64,000 nucleotides of DNA from Flavobacteriales bacterium (lineage in GTDB: Bacteria; Bacteroidota; Bacteroidia; UBA10329). The position numbers and the translations under genes were made by a program. The notes below the pieces were generated by a model, which was not told the DNA's origin, searched no databases, and was given only the letters and a program-made list of their open reading frames with translations. Of this stretch, positions 60,521 through 64,000 are shown piece by piece. Location: assembly GCA_016124845.1 (NCBI GenBank), contig WGMW01000054.1, forward strand, positions 1 to 64,000, given 5' to 3'. Positions within the stretch are counted from its first letter, which is position 1. Every line of letters starts with the position of its first letter.

Positions 60521-60718
60521 TTACTTCAGTTTCTCTTTGCATGTACAACCGGAAACCTCAAGGTTGGCAATGGCTGCATTGTATTGGTCTTTGGAGTCGT
60601 ATTCATCCATACAGAAATTATGATCGCCAAAGCTGCAATCGCATTCTGCGCATTTCTTGCAGGATGAGAATCCCGCACTCAGTGTTAAGATCAGTAGTGG
60701 TAGAAAATACTTTTTCAT
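60521..60718 (-). CDS. Small cysteine-rich lipoprotein
   Basis: 65 residues. Signal and lipobox (LSAGFSSC) then CKKCAECDCSFGDHNFC and SGCTCKEKLK. Nine cysteines in the mature part suggest disulfides or metal binding. Function unknown. Convergent with the DUF6913-like gene. Confidence 0.75.
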   Translation of the reverse strand: MKKYFLPLLILTLSAGFSSCKKCAECDCSFGDHNFCMDEYDSKDQYNAAIANLEVSGCTCKEKLK

Positions 60719-60837
60719 GAGGTTGAATTTTTGTTCAAACTTCGACCTCTTTGGTCCTTAAAAGTTGACGAACATCACATCCCAAAGTGATTCTAAAGAG
60801 GCTCTGTTTTTTGCGGAGTTGCTGGTACATTTGCCTT

Positions 60838-61716
60838 ATGAAAGAACTGAAAGGAACAGGCGTGGCCATGGTAACGCCATTCAATGCAGATGGCAGCGTC
60901 AATTACGATCACCTTGAAAAACTGACCGACCATTTGGTGCAGGGTGGTGTGGATTATCTGGTGGTGCTCGGAACAACAGGTGAGAGCGTAACGCTGACCA
61001 AGCAGGAAAAGGAAGATGTGCTGGATTGTGTGGTAAGCGCCAATGCGGGAAGATTGCCTGTGGTGCTGGGCGTTGGTGGCAACAACACTTCGGCTGTTTG
61101 TACGCAACTTAAAAACTTGGATAAAACAGGACTGACGGCCATTCTGTCGGTTTCACCAATGTACAATAAGCCGACACAGGACGGAATTTACGCGCATTAC
61201 GAAGCCATTTCAGACTGTTCTCCGTTGCCGATCATTCTGTACAACGTTCCAAGTAGAACGGGTTCGAACATGGCTGCAGAGACCACGCTCCGTTTGGCGC
61301 ACGATTTTGAGAACATCGTTGCCATCAAAGAAGCTTCTGGCAGCTTGGATCAATGCATGCGAATCATCAAAGACCGACCAGCCGATTTCCTGGTTATTTC
61401 GGGAGATGACAACTTCAGTCTGCCGTTGATCGCCTGCGGAGGCGATGGCGTTATTTCCGTAGTTGCCAACGCGCTTCCAAAGCAATATTCCGAGTTGATA
61501 CGGGCCAGTTTGGCAAGTGATTACGAAACCGCCCGCAGCTTCCAGTATCAACTGTTCGATATTGTCAATTTGCTATTCGCGGAAGGAAATCCTGGGGGAG
61601 TGAAATGTGCGCTTCAGGCACTTGGCATCTGCGAGGAGAACATGCGTTTGCCGCTGGTGCCTGTTTCAGACAAACTCAGACAGCAGTTGACGCAGACTGT
61701 ACGGTCGGTTCAGTAA
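60838..61716 (+). CDS. dapA: 4-hydroxy-tetrahydrodipicolinate synthase
   Basis: 292 residues from ATG 60838. GTTGESVTL (substrate-binding Thr pair), ILYNVPSRTGSNM with the catalytic Tyr and IVAIKEASGSLDQ with the Schiff-base lysine. It condenses pyruvate and aspartate semialdehyde in lysine and diaminopimelate synthesis. A TACATTTG motif at 60826-60833 lies only 4 bp before the start, without a TTG at the usual distance. Its 3' end overlaps the convergent lipoprotein gene by 7 bp. Confidence 0.96.
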   Translation: MKELKGTGVAMVTPFNADGSVNYDHLEKLTDHLVQGGVDYLVVLGTTGESVTLTKQEKEDVLDCVVSANAGRLPVVLGVGGNNTSAVCTQLKNLDKTGLTAILSVSPMYNKPTQDGIYAHYEAISDCSPLPIILYNVPSRTGSNMAAETTLRLAHDFENIVAIKEASGSLDQCMRIIKDRPADFLVISGDDNFSLPLIACGGDGVISVVANALPKQYSELIRASLASDYETARSFQYQLFDIVNLLFAEGNPGGVKCALQALGICEENMRLPLVPVSDKLRQQLTQTVRSVQ

Positions 61717-62168
61717 GTGTACGTGGCCGTGATGTTCGGGTCTCCGATCCACGTAATGATGACCTCGTTACCACTTTGGTAACGCATCGGTTCCAAATTG
61801 AAGTTGACCGTATCCTTCACCAAACTGCGGCACGGGTCGTTGTCGGGGTTGAAATGTTCGAAATCGATGTACGCCTGTGGCGGAAGACTTTTCATAAATG
61901 ACCCGGAAAAGTAGGCGTTGAAATCATGCTCTTTGCAGCCTCCGCTGTATCGGAAGATCACGGTAAGTACATTTTTCGAACAGTTCATGCTCAACACTTG
62001 AAAATCCTGCTCCCGTGGTTTCCGTTCGCGGCTGACGATGATGTCTTTCACCTTTTGCGTTTCAGCAGCTTCTGCTTGCTTTTGGGTAGCACTACTCGTG
62101 CTTTGTCCATTGTTCTTGCATGAGAAAAATGCCACAGAGATCAGCAGTACGATTATCAGGCTTCGCAT
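61710..62168 (-). CDS. Lipoprotein of unknown function
   Basis: 152 residues. Lipobox AFFSC. A polar linker rich in Gln/Ala/Ser (residues ~18-45) is followed by a beta-rich domain with FRYSGGCKEHDFNAYFSG and DPCRSLVKDTVNFNLEPMRY. Bacteroidota-type lipoprotein with no enzyme motif. It follows the protease gene by 9 bp and may be in its operon. Confidence 0.75.
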   Translation of the reverse strand: MRSLIIVLLISVAFFSCKNNGQSTSSATQKQAEAAETQKVKDIIVSRERKPREQDFQVLSMNCSKNVLTVIFRYSGGCKEHDFNAYFSGSFMKSLPPQAYIDFEHFNPDNDPCRSLVKDTVNFNLEPMRYQSGNEVIITWIGDPNITATYTY

Positions 62169-62177
62169 CGCGGTGCA

Positions 62178-64000
62178 TCAGTTTCTGAGAAGACTCAGCT
62201 TTTTGGAGGAAATACCGTTTTCCGCTAACACGTTAACGATATAAATGCCATTCGTCAACTTGCTCAGATCGAGCTCCATACGCTTGCTGAAACCTTGCGA
62301 AAGCGTATAAACAATCTTTCCTGAGAGATCCGTAACGTAAACCGAATTGATGGATGAACCATTGGCCACGGAAACTGTCACCAAACCGTTTGATGGGTTA
62401 GGGTAGAGGTTGAGGTCAAGTGGATTGGCCTCATTCACTCCAAGTCCACCGACCATGCCAAAGGTTGTTTCCTCCTCGCTTCCAAATTCACCGCCCGAGG
62501 CCAGCGTGGTTCCGAATGCGTCTGTAAGCGTGTAGCTGCCATTGCCGCTCAAGAACCCGCAGCAGATCCCGTCTCCGTAGTCATCAACAATTAGAAATGT
62601 ATAGCAGCCTTGTCCATCAAGCTGAATGGTGTCGTTTATAGTGGTGTTGTTGCCATAAGATCCCGGATCGTTCTGTCCGGCCGTTTGGTTGCCACCACCG
62701 TTCGCCCCAACGTTGGTGTTGCCACCAGAGGCCACCAATTGGTTGTTCGGCCCGTGCAGTTCCCAATAGGTCTCGTATCCGTAATTATCTGTTTCCAAGG
62801 TGAGGTAGATCACCTGCTCACCGATCAGAAGGTCAAAATCGAAAGACGTGGAATTGTTGTAAGGGTTCTGGTCGGTCTGTCCGTTGGGCGAGGATACTTC
62901 TACGGTAACTGTGTTGATTCCCACAACAGGAATGAACGATGAAAGGGGAACGTCTTCGGTCTGATCTTGCGCCAAATTGCCGGTCCAATTAATGATTTGG
63001 TTGGTACCGCCATTATAGTTGTAAGTAATGGTACATGATGTAAGATCGCTCAGTCCGTTGTTTCTCAGAACGAAGATCGGATCGACAGGATCGGTAACAC
63101 AAAGGGTTGATGACAGATTGGTAATGGCACCGACCGCTGCGTCCTGTTCATATTCGACACGATAGCCATCCAATGAAGTAACGCCCGTGTTCTGAGGGTC
63201 CAGCCAATCGCGAAGGCGAGTGCTCGAACTCGTTCCATCCCACGAAACTCCGAACCGGCCGTACCAATCGGATTCTCCATTGTTCACGGTTCCGCTGCAT
63301 GCCGCGTAACCTCCGTATAACTGGCCTATGATTCGATGATCTTGATTGAAGAGCGGACTTCCGGACGAACCGCCTTCTGTAACGCCAAATTCCCATTCAC
63401 CGATAAGCCAAACTTCTGCATTGTCCTGAAAGCTCTGGGTAGGACCATCCGCGTCATGGCATATCTTCTTCACGTCTCCGGCAGGATGATGAATGCCCGT
63501 GACCGAGGTGGCAGAGCTGAGGGAGTCCGTATTGTCCCAACCGGCAAATTCCACCTGAAGACTTTCCGGTATCGGATTTCCATTGTTGATCTCGATGAGC
63601 CCGAAGTCCGAACCTGCATTGTTTGCCAGCAGGCTTGCACCCGAAACACTTTGGTCGGTCGGACCTGTGTTTCCTGTGCAGGTAGATGCTTCATGATTGA
63701 AATAGAACACCCAGTTGCCAACACCACCTCCTAAGCAATGGTTGGCCGTAAGGAAATATGGATGACCATCGTTTGCCGTGTTGTTGACAAGCGCTCCGGA
63801 GCAGAGCGCGCTTCCTCCGCTTGCGATCAACGCAACCGCTCGCTTTTCCAATTGCCAGTCATCGCCTTCAGGGCAGTTGATACCCACATTGCAGGCTCCG
63901 CTGCTACCGAACGGATTGCGGGCCGAACCGCGCAGCTCCTCAAACTTTGAATCGAGTCCACGATAGGCATGTACGATCTGACTAATCGATAGATCGACCG
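62178..64000 (-). CDS. Secreted lysyl-endopeptidase-like serine protease with T9SS sorting domain (5' end outside the window)
   Basis: The frame stays open to the window edge, so at least 607 residues are visible and the signal peptide is missing. The first GTG (63887) is internal: upstream codons read SISQIVHAYRGLD and SSGACNVGINC, typical of the pro- and N-terminal regions of lysyl endopeptidases. Catalytic triad: His in LTANHCLGGG, Asp in SDFGLIEIN, Ser in GGSSGSPLF. After ~240 residues follow an Ig-like domain, a beta domain with YGDGICCGFLSGNGSYTL (shared with the lysyl-oxidase-like protein), and a type A sorting domain (NLYPNPSNGLVTV, NGIYIVNVL). Confidence 0.9.
   Translation of the reverse strand, partial: VDLSISQIVHAYRGLDSKFEELRGSARNPFGSSGACNVGINCPEGDDWQLEKRAVALIASGGSALCSGALVNNTANDGHPYFLTANHCLGGGVGNWVFYFNHEASTCTGNTGPTDQSVSGASLLANNAGSDFGLIEINNGNPIPESLQVEFAGWDNTDSLSSATSVTGIHHPAGDVKKICHDADGPTQSFQDNAEVWLIGEWEFGVTEGGSSGSPLFNQDHRIIGQLYGGYAACSGTVNNGESDWYGRFGVSWDGTSSSTRLRDWLDPQNTGVTSLDGYRVEYEQDAAVGAITNLSSTLCVTDPVDPIFVLRNNGLSDLTSCTITYNYNGGTNQIINWTGNLAQDQTEDVPLSSFIPVVGINTVTVEVSSPNGQTDQNPYNNSTSFDFDLLIGEQVIYLTLETDNYGYETYWELHGPNNQLVASGGNTNVGANGGGNQTAGQNDPGSYGNNTTINDTIQLDGQGCYTFLIVDDYGDGICCGFLSGNGSYTLTDAFGTTLASGGEFGSEEETTFGMVGGLGVNEANPLDLNLYPNPSNGLVTVSVANGSSINSVYVTDLSGKIVYTLSQGFSKRMELDLSKLTNGIYIVNVLAENGISSKKLSLLRN

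Overview
The window looks like a chromosomal segment of a Bacteroidota bacterium, most likely Flavobacteriales-like and moderately GC-rich. The evidence is of several kinds. Seven predicted secreted proteins end in, or are part of, type IX secretion system (T9SS) cargo proteins. Rho carries the low-complexity insert usual in this phylum. Several families largely confined to Bacteroidota appear (DUF4293, a DUF6913-like protein, T9SS domains). Several genes are preceded by the Bacteroidota promoter motif TAnnTTTG with an upstream TTG. Leaders are AT-rich without obvious Shine-Dalgarno sequences. I see no rRNA, tRNA, prophage or CRISPR array.

Layout. 1-6.7 kb: end of a T9SS type B cargo gene, a polytopic membrane protein, rho, a DUF4293 protein, a T9SS type A protein, and a small ParB-like/HAD gene pair. 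6.7-12.4 kb: housekeeping operon on the minus strand (ABC exporter, truA, SUI1-type factor, YegS-like lipid kinase, LTA-synthase-like sulfatase-fold protein). 12.4-16.8 kb: six related small lipoprotein genes in a row, plus one divergent lipoprotein. 17-19.3 kb: a fused alpha/beta E1 2-oxoacid dehydrogenase. 19.3-23.6 kb: a rearranged zone with a GH5 lipoprotein, one intact and two broken copies of a VOC-family gene, a 21-bp minisatellite, a REP-associated tyrosine transposase (RAYT) with its palindromes, and a broken copy of the ftcD 3' end. 23.6-26.6 kb: the histidine-degradation genes ftcD and hutI. 26.7-34.4 kb: a symporter, a MNT/HEPN toxin-antitoxin pair, an AsmA-like protein, a second 21-bp minisatellite and a PorE-like OmpA protein.

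34.4-44.0 kb is the strongest candidate for an undescribed system. It holds an acyl carrier protein, a complete ketosynthase, a ketosynthase-like protein without catalytic residues, a SRPBCC protein, a DUF1702-like protein, a flavin halogenase-like enzyme, a two-gene ABC-2 exporter, a BtrH-like acyltransferase and an HTH regulator. This reads as a small type II fatty-acid/polyketide-like pathway: a chain is built on the ACP, oxidised or halogenated, moved to an acceptor by the BtrH-like enzyme and exported.

44-64 kb: rplS, msrB, a T9SS-secreted protein with a lysyl-oxidase-like domain that keeps the copper ligands and both cofactor-forming residues, a STAS-like protein, a MacAB-type exporter (two permeases, one ATPase, one adaptor), three further T9SS proteins, a GCS2-like/CBS protein followed in the same frame by an aspartoacylase-like enzyme, dapA, small lipoproteins, and the start-truncated gene of a secreted lysyl-endopeptidase-like protease.

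The segment is unusually rich in short interspersed repeats. I count at least seven families. Several have entered coding sequence or supply stop codons and C-terminal residues. Three minisatellites have periods of exactly 21, 21 and 42 bp.
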